Assembly (NCBI GenBank): GCA_002402275.1
Contig: DHFN01000153.1
Location: 1,487 to 16,273, forward strand
Direction of reading: 5' to 3'
Length of the DNA stretch: 14,787 bases
Origin: Anaerolineales bacterium UBA4823
GTDB lineage: Bacteria > Chloroflexota > Anaerolineae > Anaerolineales > UBA4823
Shown: one piece after another, positions 1-5,691 of the stretch
Numbering within the stretch: the first letter of the stretch is position 1
Layout of the letters: each line of letters begins with the position of its first letter
The notes under the pieces: generated by a model
Databases searched by the model: none
The model's input: the letters and a program-made list of their open reading frames with translations, nothing else
Told to the model about the DNA's origin: nothing
Position numbers and translations under genes: made by a program

Positions 1-904
1 GACGTTGATTTTGGAATGCTGGTTTCATAACCACGGACCGAGAGACTTTGGTAGATAAGCGGTTGTAGAACACTGTCATCCCTAATGTACAAAGCAATTG
101 AATCAGAGATAATGCCATCGCCATGGGCATATTTAAGAGTCCGGTTACTTGGTAATAAATCTCCACTTCCATGGTGGCGAATCGGGGTCCCCCTAAAACC
201 AGGATTACTCCAAAGGATGTGAAATCAAAGATCAGCACCAATAAACCCGCTGCGAGCAAGGCGGGCTGAAGCAAAGGAAAGGTAATTTTCCAAAAGACTT
301 GCCAACCAGTCGCTCCGAACATCCGCCCCGCCTGGGCTAAATGGGTATCCAGATGAGACCAGTAATCCCCGACAATTCGGACTACTATGGTAAGGTTGTA
401 AAAGACATGGGCGATCAAGATGGCGGTCAAGCTATTTGTCAGAGAAACAACTGGATGCTGGAGTCCGAAAACATTCGAGAAGAGGATATTAATCCAGCCG
501 TTCGGACCTAACATCGAATTGAAAGCCGCAGCAACAACTAGTGTGGGTAAAACAAAAGGAATGCTTGTCAAAGATCGTAGGAAGGTTTTTCCCCGGAACT
601 GATAGCGGGCAAACAAATAAGCCACGGGGAGCCCAGCTAATAAAGTCAAGAGGGTGGAGAGGATTGCCTGAAGGAAAGTAAATCCGATTACGCGCAAGAA
701 ATAAACGGAACGCAAAGCATCCCATACTGCGAAGCTGGCGGGCTGACTTGATTGTTGGAATGCCAAAAGGCTGATCTTTACTAATGGATAAAAATAGAAT
801 AGACCGAGGAATAGGAGAGGAAGCAGCCACAAAACGAGGTTGCTCCCCTTTTTTAGATAGAATCCGATGTTTGGGTGGCTTAACGTAAGACGGTGGTGGT
901 CCAT
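1..904 (-). CDS. thiP: Thiamine ABC transporter permease ThiP, C-terminus cut by window edge
   Basis: An inner-membrane permease of the ThiP/FbpB type that would carry thiamine (or TPP) handed over by the upstream binding lipoprotein, powered by an ATPase not seen here. I translated the strand by hand: about 301 residues are open to the window edge. A membrane segment (residues about 24-45) is followed by the typical IPFVLPTLVVAAAF block, then by an EAA-type loop, AGRMFGATGWQVFWKITFPL, that docks with the ATPase, and by a DFTSFGVILVLGG segment as in ThiP proteins. The ATG at 904 overlaps the end of thiB by 25 bases but has poor ribosome-site spacing. A TTG at 832, with GGGGAG 10 bases upstream, is an alternative that starts just before the first membrane helix. 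ThiP proteins usually exceed 500 residues, so roughly the second half lies outside. The family call is firm; substrate specificity rests on the operon and riboswitch. Confidence 0.9.
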   Translation of the reverse strand, partial: MDHHRLTLSHPNIGFYLKKGSNLVLWLLPLLFLGLFYFYPLVKISLLAFQQSSQPASFAVWDALRSVYFLRVIGFTFLQAILSTLLTLLAGLPVAYLFARYQFRGKTFLRSLTSIPFVLPTLVVAAAFNSMLGPNGWINILFSNVFGLQHPVVSLTNSLTAILIAHVFYNLTIVVRIVGDYWSHLDTHLAQAGRMFGATGWQVFWKITFPLLQPALLAAGLLVLIFDFTSFGVILVLGGPRFATMEVEIYYQVTGLLNMPMAMALSLIQLLCTLGMTVFYNRLSTKVSRSVVMKPAFQNQR

Positions 905-1965
905 TCCTGAATCCATTTATCCCGATTTTCTCCGATTAGGTTAGCATCCACTTGGGCAGTTTCCTTAGGAATAACTACAAATTTTTGGAATTGTTCTGGC
1001 AAAGGGGTGTTAAGATTGACTGGAAAGACGAACATTTGGAGCGGCATATCGGATTGAAAATCAACCCCTAACATAAAGTCAATCCAATTTTGGGCTAAGT
1101 GGGGGTTCTTGGCGCCTTTTAGGATTCCGACAAACTCGATTTGGCGGAAACAGGTACTGTTTGCAGTGAGCGCAGCAGTGGGTGGTTCGGTTATAGGGGT
1201 TTCAGCAAATATTACCTCTGCAGGTGGACTAGAGTTATAGGATACAACCAGCGGACGACTGCCACCATGGGCGCTGAATTCAGTATAATAAGCAGTTTCC
1301 CAGTCATTGACCACTATTACATCATTGGTAACCAATTTTTGCCAGTAATCCAGGTAATGCTCTTCGCCATAAACACCGATTGTGGTCAATAGAAATGCCA
1401 GACCGGGTGAGGATAGAGCGGGGTTTTCAACCACGAGTGACCTTTTGAATTCGGGTTGAGTGAGATCTGCAAGGCTTTGCGGAGGCAGCAAATTGTGTTG
1501 TTGAAAATAGGCTTTGTCGTAATTCAAGCATACATCCCCATAATCCACAGGCAATAATCGTTTTTGGGGATCCAATTGGAACTCGGTGGGGATATCTTTC
1601 AAGAGGGGTGAATCATAAGGTTGAAAAATTTCTTCTTGAATAGCGCGGCTGAGAAAGGTATTGTCTACTCCATAAAATGCGTCGGCTAAAGGGTTGCCTT
1701 TGGCAAGAATAGCTTTATTGAGGGCGGAACCGGTATCGCCCGCTTTGATAAATCGAATAGTCACTCCAGATTGTTCTTCGAATTTTTGGATGACGCTTTC
1801 GGAGGCAGCAAACGAATCATGGGTCATCACAGTCAATACATCTGATTCGGTGGGGGTAGGAGGGTTCATTTGGGATGAGCAAGCGGCTACGCTGATAGCG
1901 AAAAGGGACGTCAGGACGATCCCCTGAATTGATAAGATAAATGATCGAGAATTAGTTTTTTTCAT
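880..1965 (-). CDS. thiB: Thiamine-binding periplasmic lipoprotein ThiB/TbpA
   Basis: A substrate-binding lipoprotein, 361 residues, that captures thiamine outside the membrane and delivers it to the ThiP permease. The N-terminus has two lysines, a hydrophobic stretch and a lipobox ending VAAC, with the lipidated cysteine at residue 29, followed by a Ser/Pro/Thr-rich linker. The mature part opens with a beta-strand motif (VLTVMTHDSFAAS) and continues with GNPLADAFYGVDN and LPVDYGDVCLNYDK, which match the TbpA/ThiB branch of iron/thiamine-type binding proteins. The start is supported by AGGAGA six bases upstream of the ATG. It overlaps the end of the pyrophosphokinase gene by 14 bases, so the two are probably translationally coupled. 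Iron- and polyamine-binding relatives share the fold; the TPP riboswitch upstream argues for thiamine. Confidence 0.9.
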   Translation of the reverse strand: MKKTNSRSFILSIQGIVLTSLFAISVAACSSQMNPPTPTESDVLTVMTHDSFAASESVIQKFEEQSGVTIRFIKAGDTGSALNKAILAKGNPLADAFYGVDNTFLSRAIQEEIFQPYDSPLLKDIPTEFQLDPQKRLLPVDYGDVCLNYDKAYFQQHNLLPPQSLADLTQPEFKRSLVVENPALSSPGLAFLLTTIGVYGEEHYLDYWQKLVTNDVIVVNDWETAYYTEFSAHGGSRPLVVSYNSSPPAEVIFAETPITEPPTAALTANSTCFRQIEFVGILKGAKNPHLAQNWIDFMLGVDFQSDMPLQMFVFPVNLNTPLPEQFQKFVVIPKETAQVDANLIGENRDKWIQEWTTTVLR

Positions 1966-2638
1966 TTTTATCTCCTAAATTAAGGGAAAGAGGTTTATGG
2001 ATAACCACAATCATTAATATTCCATTTTGGATGGTTACCGCCGCGGGAGATTGAAGGATCACATTACTGATACCGCGCGTGCTGCCAATCGGCAATGTTT
2101 CGTTTTCTAGTGGATAATCCAACCCATAAGTTGAAATGCCTTGGACATCCCCTAAAAGGGGAATTAAGGATACTGTATCCCCTGGGTACCCATCAATGGG
2201 TATATTGGAGCGAGAAGCCGAATTGAGTATAAACATCTCCTGATTGCCATCGACCAGAGAGATAGGAAGATCGCGAAACTTTGCCTGAGTTAAAAGAAGT
2301 ATATTTGCGAGCGTTTGATCCCAACGAGCGCCTAACCCCCCTAGAATGATGATTTGGGTACCGCCATTTTGGACAGCGAAGTGTAATGCCAATTCCAGAT
2401 CGGTCTCATCTTTCCTGTCAGGATATCGGATTGTTCGGATTCCTTGGGCTTGGATAGATTGTAGTTCCGCTGGGGTGATTGAATCGAAATCGCCCATCAG
2501 CAGGTCAGGTTTAAGGTTAAGCAATTGGCAATGTTGCCAGCCGCCATCGGCAGCGATGATGCATTCAGATGGTTGAACTCGCTGCCAGGTAGATTCGATG
2601 TTTTGAATAGGTCCGTTTGCAAAAAGAATCGTTCGCAA
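1952..2638 (-). CDS. thiN: Thiamine pyrophosphokinase (ThiN/TPK family)
   Basis: Transfers pyrophosphate from ATP to thiamine, giving the cofactor TPP directly; cytoplasmic. Counting from the TTG start (228 residues), the family motifs are AADGG near 29-33, MGDFDS at 48-53, KDETDLELAL from 76, GGLGARWDQTLAN from 100 (family form GGxxxRxDH, so the usual His is Gln here) and STRGISN at 186-192, which lines the thiamine site. I chose TTG at 2638 because GGAGGG sits seven bases upstream. An in-frame ATG at 2653 would add five residues but has no ribosome site and lies in the loop/stem of the regulatory hairpin. First gene of the riboswitch-controlled thi operon, overlapping thiB by 14 bases. Pairing TPK with the importer indicates thiamine salvage, not de novo synthesis. 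Confidence 0.9.
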   Translation of the reverse strand: MRTILFANGPIQNIESTWQRVQPSECIIAADGGWQHCQLLNLKPDLLMGDFDSITPAELQSIQAQGIRTIRYPDRKDETDLELALHFAVQNGGTQIIILGGLGARWDQTLANILLLTQAKFRDLPISLVDGNQEMFILNSASRSNIPIDGYPGDTVSLIPLLGDVQGISTYGLDYPLENETLPIGSTRGISNVILQSPAAVTIQNGILMIVVIHKPLSLNLGDKNEKN

Positions 2639-2643
2639 AAAGA

Positions 2644-2668
2644 AACCCTCCATTGCCAGAGGAGGGTT
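2644..2668 (-). promoter_or_regulatory. Expression-platform hairpin hiding the thiN ribosome site (possible terminator)
   Basis: On the minus strand AACCCTCC (2668-2661) and GGAGGGTT (2651-2644) form a perfect 8-bp stem with a 9-base loop. The 3' arm contains GGAGGG, the Shine-Dalgarno sequence for the TTG start at 2638. The stem is followed by TCTTTTTG, so it could also act as an intrinsic terminator. Either way, forming it would switch the operon off. Confidence 0.75.
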
Positions 2669-2684
2669 GGTTTATTAATTATAA

Positions 2685-2777
2685 TGCTTTCCCTCCGCCG
2701 GCATTATCCGGATCAGGTTCGCGGGTCGAGAACTAGGAGTTCTCCTCTCAGCCCGGCAACACCGAGCTCCCCGTGCT
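2685..2777 (-). promoter_or_regulatory. TPP (thiamine pyrophosphate) riboswitch aptamer
   Basis: Read on the minus strand, the region carries the conserved TPP aptamer blocks in order: GGGGAGCTCGG, the CTGAGAGGA box, a variable P3a stem (GAGAAC/GTTCTC), GACCCGCGAACCTGATC, then CCGGATAATGCCGG and GCGGAGGGAAAGC. These are the THI-box signatures contacting the pyrimidine and pyrophosphate halves of TPP. It lies between a strong promoter and thiN, and its 3' GGAGGG (2696-2691) duplicates the ribosome-site sequence downstream, which suggests how ligand binding is coupled to the hairpin at 2644-2668. Confidence 0.97.
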
Positions 2778-2788
2778 TATTTAATCTA

Positions 2789-2824
2789 TGTATTGAATAT
2801 ACGCTAATCCGAATAAACTGTCAA
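2789..2824 (-). promoter_or_regulatory. Sigma70 promoter of the thiamine operon
   Basis: Minus strand: a perfect -35 TTGACA (2824-2819), a 17-base spacer, and -10 TATATT (2801-2796). Expected transcription start near 2789-2790, about a dozen bases before the riboswitch aptamer. Confidence 0.85.
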
Positions 2825-3120
2825 GTTTATTTTGTTTATCGGCTATTGAGGTGTCTTTTTGTCTATATTGTGGTGAGTCCTTTGCTAAAGAAATCCCCTA
2901 GAATTTGGGAGAGACTGCTACTCACCAACGAGTGCTCTTCCAGAGCAGCTGATCTGTTAATCATGATGGTAGGTTACAACATGTCGGGACCCAACATCAT
3001 CAGGTTGAATTGCTATCAATAATTTTCCAAAAACACCGAAAGCCAAAGACTGCTAGTTTATGACTTTGGTTCTGTTTGTTTACTGTATGTTGATAAATTA
3101 TTTAATCTAAGGGAGATAAT
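2825..3120. other. Intergenic gap with a run of small hairpins; no gene seen
   Basis: About 300 AT-rich bases between the thi promoter and the end of the V4R-like gene. No credible protein gene. It holds consecutive small inverted repeats: ACTC/GAGT (2920-2933), TGCTCT/AGAGCA (2933-2947), TGAT/ATCA (2950-2963) and TGATG/CATCA (2964-2999). The plus strand has a short tRNA-Asn-like stretch around CTGTTAATCA, but no closed acceptor stem or proper T-arm. A CCAAAG/CTTTGG repeat (3043-3069) near the end of the V4R-like gene could be a weak terminator. Confidence 0.5.
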
Positions 3121-3750
3121 TCAGTCTATCGGGCTGGTTGGAATAAGGATTTGAGCTGAGGAAGTCTTGTTGCTTGATTGCACTTGCTGATCGAAAACGT
3201 AGGTTTTTCCACCCGAAAGCCAGTAAAGGGCTTCTTGCCAAAAGCCTTGGAACAAATCAATAAAGCTGGTTACGATTAAGGGATTAATCCCACTGGAACA
3301 ATCTAATTGCCAGGTGACAAAAGGACCTTCTACCTTGGATTGGATTTTTAGATCCGTAAACTGAGTGAAATAATCGGCTAGCAGTTGAGCGCTGCGCTGC
3401 GATTTAATCTTTTTCGGAAGGGTAATAAAATCTATCGTATTTAAACCGAGGCTTGGGATTTGTTGATGATAGAGACGGTTGAACCAGGACCGTCCAGCCC
3501 TTAATATTAAACCCTGACTACTGCGCTCTCCATAAAGAAAATTTAACGAACTAAATAATTGCTTTAGATTAAATAGCGGGAAAACCTTTTCTAAATCTTG
3601 GGGAGGATAGTGATCTTTATAAAATCCCAGTGTAGCTTGGTTTAATACATGCTGGAGCTCTTCTCGACCCAATAGATCTTCAAATGAGATAAAGATTGAT
3701 CGAGCTAGGAAATTAGCGCAACAAGGATCGGATTGATTCGTTTCTGACAT
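3121..3750 (-). CDS. V4R-like (4-vinyl reductase type) hypothetical protein
   Basis: A soluble protein of 209 residues with no signal peptide or membrane segment. I do not recognise a specific function. Two stretches recall V4R/hydrocarbon-binding-type proteins: LYGERSSQGLILRAGRSWF (about 72-90), like the family's GxxGxALRxGRxxF block, and FWQEALYWLSGGKTYVFDQ (about 170-188), like its LQEALRWVSGGK ligand-pocket block. The family usually has cysteines around the latter and a C-x-A-x-GD-x-x-C ending; here only C151 remains before it and the tail reads VQSSNKTSSAQ, so metal- or thiol-based chemistry seems lost. AAAGG directly abuts the ATG, an unusually short ribosome-site spacing. Last gene of the DUF4388/GTPase cassette, 78 bases after the GTPase; a sensor or effector role for that GTPase is inference only. 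Confidence 0.6.
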   Translation of the reverse strand: MSETNQSDPCCANFLARSIFISFEDLLGREELQHVLNQATLGFYKDHYPPQDLEKVFPLFNLKQLFSSLNFLYGERSSQGLILRAGRSWFNRLYHQQIPSLGLNTIDFITLPKKIKSQRSAQLLADYFTQFTDLKIQSKVEGPFVTWQLDCSSGINPLIVTSFIDLFQGFWQEALYWLSGGKTYVFDQQVQSSNKTSSAQILIPTSPID

Positions 3751-3828
3751 CCTTTTTTTAGTGCGCCTAGTTTATCATTCCTTTTCCCCTGACTAGATTA
3801 ATAATTGCTTAATATTCCGGGCTCTAAT

Positions 3829-4377
3829 TTAGGATGCTCTTTCTGTATTAACTTCCAGTTCTCTAAGAATTTGATCAAGCAGTTCGATCAAGATGATTTT
3901 AACGGATTCTTTATCATTGGCAACACAAGGAATAAGTTTCACTTGCGAATCAAGGCGCAAGGCAATCCGTAAGTCTTCGATCCCCCAGGCATCTTCCAAA
4001 TCCTGTTTGTTGGCTGCAACAACATACGGAGTAGGAGCATAAGCACGAAACGTTTCCAAAATCATTCGCGCTTCCCGAAAGGTCTCCGGTTTGCAGCTAT
4101 CCACCATGACGACAAACCCCAGCATTCCTTCCGAGAGAATTTCCCACATGAAATCAAAACGGCGCTGTCCGGGAGTGCCAAATAGATATAATACTAAATC
4201 CTGATCAATTGTGATCCGTCCGAAGTCCATAGCCACTGTGGTGGTTTCCTTAACTTGTTCGGCTGGCTGGCTGATTTTTCGTTCGGTTGACACCACATTA
4301 ATTTCACTTACAGTACGAATAAACGCTGTTTTACCTGCGTTGAAAGGACCGGTGACCACCATTTTGACTGTCTGCAT
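3829..4377 (-). CDS. Arf/MglA-like small GTPase
   Basis: A 182-residue cytoplasmic Ras-superfamily GTPase of the bacterial MglA/Arf-like type. Visible motifs: P-loop GPFNAGKT (10-17), switch I TTTVAMDFG (45-53), G3 FGTPGQ (66-71, with the catalytic-position Gln), G4 NKQD (123-126) and a G5-like CVAND. There is no transmembrane anchor and no C-terminal lipidation motif. AGGA nine bases upstream supports the ATG start, 21 bases after the stop of the DUF4388 gene, so the two are surely cotranscribed. Such GTPases work as molecular switches and commonly sit beside roadblock/LC7 activators; none is present here, which leaves the DUF4388 and V4R-like neighbours as candidate partners. The GTPase call is firm; its pathway is unknown. 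Confidence 0.92.
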   Translation of the reverse strand: MQTVKMVVTGPFNAGKTAFIRTVSEINVVSTERKISQPAEQVKETTTVAMDFGRITIDQDLVLYLFGTPGQRRFDFMWEILSEGMLGFVVMVDSCKPETFREARMILETFRAYAPTPYVVAANKQDLEDAWGIEDLRIALRLDSQVKLIPCVANDKESVKIILIELLDQILRELEVNTERAS

Positions 4378-4398
4378 TGAGGTTTTTCCTAGAGGAGA

Positions 4399-5217
4399 TC
4401 AAAGTGAGCGAATTCGCTGTATGATACGCTTGATCAAGGATGTTTGTTCTGCTGGGTTGGTGTGTGGAATTCCTATATTAATCGTACGTTTAGCTGAATA
4501 TCCATCCGGTTTGACCATTTCCACCACACCAGCTTGGATTAAACCAAAAGCGATCTTTCGCATTTCTATGTCATTCAACTTTACTGCCTCAGCGATCTTT
4601 TTCATACTATTCTTTGGATTAATGAAAGATATAACCTTCCACTCTTCTTGATTTAAACGTAAATTTCGGACGCTAGCACCCGGATGATCACAAAACTTTA
4701 ACGCAATATCCAAGCTAGGAATTTCGTCCTTGAGTTGATCCAATTCCCGCAATTGGCGGGTGCCGTCCATGATCAGGTTCTCCAAATTGATCCGCACTAA
4801 AATCTTACCTTTTGGTAAGGGAGCGTCATTTTCAAAATGAAAATTGCCATCCTCCCAGAGGAAAAGACGGTGGACTAATCGAACCAAATAAACCTGAATA
4901 TTTTGAACAATTTCCTGTTGGTTTAGATACCCTGCATTGACAAGTAATAGCCCTAATTCTTTGTCACTCATTGAACCAGATTTTTCCTTTATAGTGCGAT
5001 AGTGAGCAGCATTAATTCGCTTTCCCCGATATAGAATGGCTACTAAGCTATTCTCTTCCAGGTTTAAGCCCCCGTATGCTAGTTTACCTTCTCGAAAGCC
5101 TAGCCAGGCTTTGGTAGTTGCGTTTTCAAGATGTAAAATACCATTTTTCCTAGCTAAATGGATTAAATTAAGTAGTTGGGTTAGACTAAAATCACGCAGG
5201 TTACCTTTTAATGCCAT
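4399..5217 (-). CDS. DUF4388 domain protein
   Basis: A 272-residue cytoplasmic protein. It opens with MALKGNLRDFSLTQLLNLIHL, the typical start of DUF4388 (PATAN-like) domains, followed by GILHLENATTKAWLGFREGKLAYG, a compact beta-rich module, over roughly residues 1-110. A middle part (LLLVNAGYLNQQEIVQ, then LVRLVHRLFLWEDGNFHFE) matches the helical/beta repeat often attached to DUF4388. The C-terminal third (VISFINPKNSMKKIAEAVKLNDIEMRK) looks like a winged helix. An upstream TTG at 5259 extends the frame, but it lies only three bases from the -10 box and hence before the transcription start; the ATG at 5217 begins exactly at the domain. First gene of the cassette with the GTPase. DUF4388 proteins occur with two-component and GTPase signalling; the exact function is unknown. 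Confidence 0.88.
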   Translation of the reverse strand: MALKGNLRDFSLTQLLNLIHLARKNGILHLENATTKAWLGFREGKLAYGGLNLEENSLVAILYRGKRINAAHYRTIKEKSGSMSDKELGLLLVNAGYLNQQEIVQNIQVYLVRLVHRLFLWEDGNFHFENDAPLPKGKILVRINLENLIMDGTRQLRELDQLKDEIPSLDIALKFCDHPGASVRNLRLNQEEWKVISFINPKNSMKKIAEAVKLNDIEMRKIAFGLIQAGVVEMVKPDGYSAKRTINIGIPHTNPAEQTSLIKRIIQRIRSL

Positions 5218-5254
5218 CTTGTTTTCCAGTAAAACCAAATCTAGGATATTGGGA

Positions 5255-5291
5255 TGCAATCATTATACCAACCAAAAGATTGCCAAGACAA
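5255..5291 (-). promoter_or_regulatory. Promoter of the DUF4388-GTPase-V4R operon
   Basis: Minus strand: perfect -10 TATAAT (5267-5262), 18-base spacer and a partial -35 TTGTCT (5291-5286). Predicted start near 5255, leaving a leader of about 38 bases before the ATG at 5217. A palindrome sits immediately upstream of the -35 box. Confidence 0.65.
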
Positions 5292-5298
5292 TAGCTAG

Positions 5299-5318
5299 AC
5301 CTTACAGCTCAGTAAGGT
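5299..5318. promoter_or_regulatory. Palindromic site ACCTTAC-N6-GTAAGGT, operator candidate
   Basis: A perfect 7+7 inverted repeat with a six-base centre. It is eight bases upstream of the minus-strand -35 box (5286-5291) and 36 bases upstream of the plus-strand -35 box (5355). On the plus strand it is followed by an A-run, not a T-run, so it is not a plus-strand terminator. Placement between divergent promoters suits a transcription-factor site. Confidence 0.4.
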
Positions 5319-5354
5319 TAAAAAATCATAAAGCTGTACGAAGGGAGAATTCTA

Positions 5355-5390
5355 TTGACATTCCATCGTTTCTGTGTGATACTAAATTTA
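5355..5390 (+). promoter_or_regulatory. Sigma70 promoter for the small structured unit
   Basis: A perfect -35 TTGACA (5355-5360), a 17-base spacer and -10 GATACT (5378-5383) with an extended TG at 5375-5376. Predicted start near 5390, upstream of the short ORF, hairpin and terminator. Confidence 0.7.
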
Positions 5391-5449
5391 TCTGTCTGAG
5401 GATGAGATAGATCGGTTGAAGCTATCCCACCAACGAGGAGGTGATGCCA

Positions 5450-5506
5450 ATGGTTGATAGTAGTACCAAACTAAGCGCTGCGGCATCCCTCCTGAAAGTT
5501 GGATAA
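5450..5506 (+). CDS. Possible 18-residue peptide MVDSSTKLSAAASLLKVG
   Basis: A tiny ORF starting at ATG 5450 and ending in TAA at 5504-5506. Its ribosome site (GAGGAGGTGAT, 5435-5445) is a near-perfect complement of the 16S 3' end and GGAGG is eight bases from this ATG; an in-frame ATG at 5444 is too close to it. The peptide has no membrane segment or run of a single amino acid as in classic attenuator leaders. The 12-bp stem begins inside the ORF and its stop codon lies in the loop, so translation would disturb the hairpin. Coding is suggested only by the ribosome site; it may be a leader peptide or chance. Confidence 0.35.
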   Translation: MVDSSTKLSAAASLLKVG

Positions 5507-5521
5507 TTTGCCGCAGCGCTG

Positions 5522-5555
5522 CAAGAGGCCGTCCAAAAGACGGTCTCTTGTTTTA
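5522..5555 (+). terminator. Intrinsic terminator
   Basis: A 12-bp stem CAAGAGGCCGTC/GACGGTCTCTTG (one G-T pair) with loop CAAAA, followed by TTTTA. Ends the small unit that starts near 5390. Confidence 0.8.
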
Positions 5556-5691
5556 TCCTGAGTTATAATGAGAATAGAATATACTGAATGGAGAAATTAC
5601 AAATGATGATTTAATTGCCTTTTCGATAAGGAGACTATCCTAGGAAATAATCCGGTAATTAAATCAAGACTTTTTATTATAGTAATCAAAA
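5556..5691 (+). other. Leader region of the B12-binding gene, no clear ribosome site
   Basis: AT-rich stretch between the terminator and the ATG at 5692. It holds TATAAT (5564-5569) and TATACT (5580-5585) without good -35 partners, and -10-like TATTAT/TATAGT (5675-5683) very close to the gene. No Shine-Dalgarno sequence is seen within 15 bases of the ATG, so a nearly leaderless transcript is possible. Confidence 0.4.

Larger units (their letters stand above)
5390..5555 (+). ncRNA. Candidate structured small RNA or attenuator leader, family unknown
   Basis: Bounded by a strong promoter and a canonical terminator, giving a transcript of about 165 nt. It contains a GATAG/CTATC hairpin (5406-5426), a second GATAG (5456-5460) that can compete for the same CTATC, a ribosome site with an 18-codon ORF, and a perfect 12-bp stem AGCGCTGCGGCA/TGCCGCAGCGCT (5474-5485 and 5509-5520). 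The 23-base loop of that stem carries CCTCCT, complementary to the AGGAGG ribosome site. I see none of the signatures of cobalamin, SAM or c-di-GMP riboswitches, 6S RNA, SRP RNA or tmRNA. It could be a free small RNA, a peptide mRNA, or an attenuator for the B12-binding gene 137 bases downstream. Confidence 0.45.

Noticed and set aside
489..830. 113-residue minus-strand reading frame
   Set aside because: Lies inside thiP in another frame; the thiP frame shows clear membrane-permease motifs.
2911..2990. A functional tRNA-Asn gene
   Set aside because: Only the anticodon-arm region is similar; extra base in the loop, no acceptor stem or T-arm.
2525..3022. 165-residue plus-strand frame
   Set aside because: Runs antisense across thiN, the TPP riboswitch and the thi promoter; no motif or ribosome site.
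5299..5325. Plus-strand intrinsic terminator at the ACCTTAC palindrome
   Set aside because: Followed by A-run, not T-run, on the plus strand; placement favours an operator.
5390..5691. Cobalamin riboswitch ahead of the B12-binding gene
   Set aside because: No B12-box (GCCACTG-like) or other conserved cobalamin-aptamer blocks are present.
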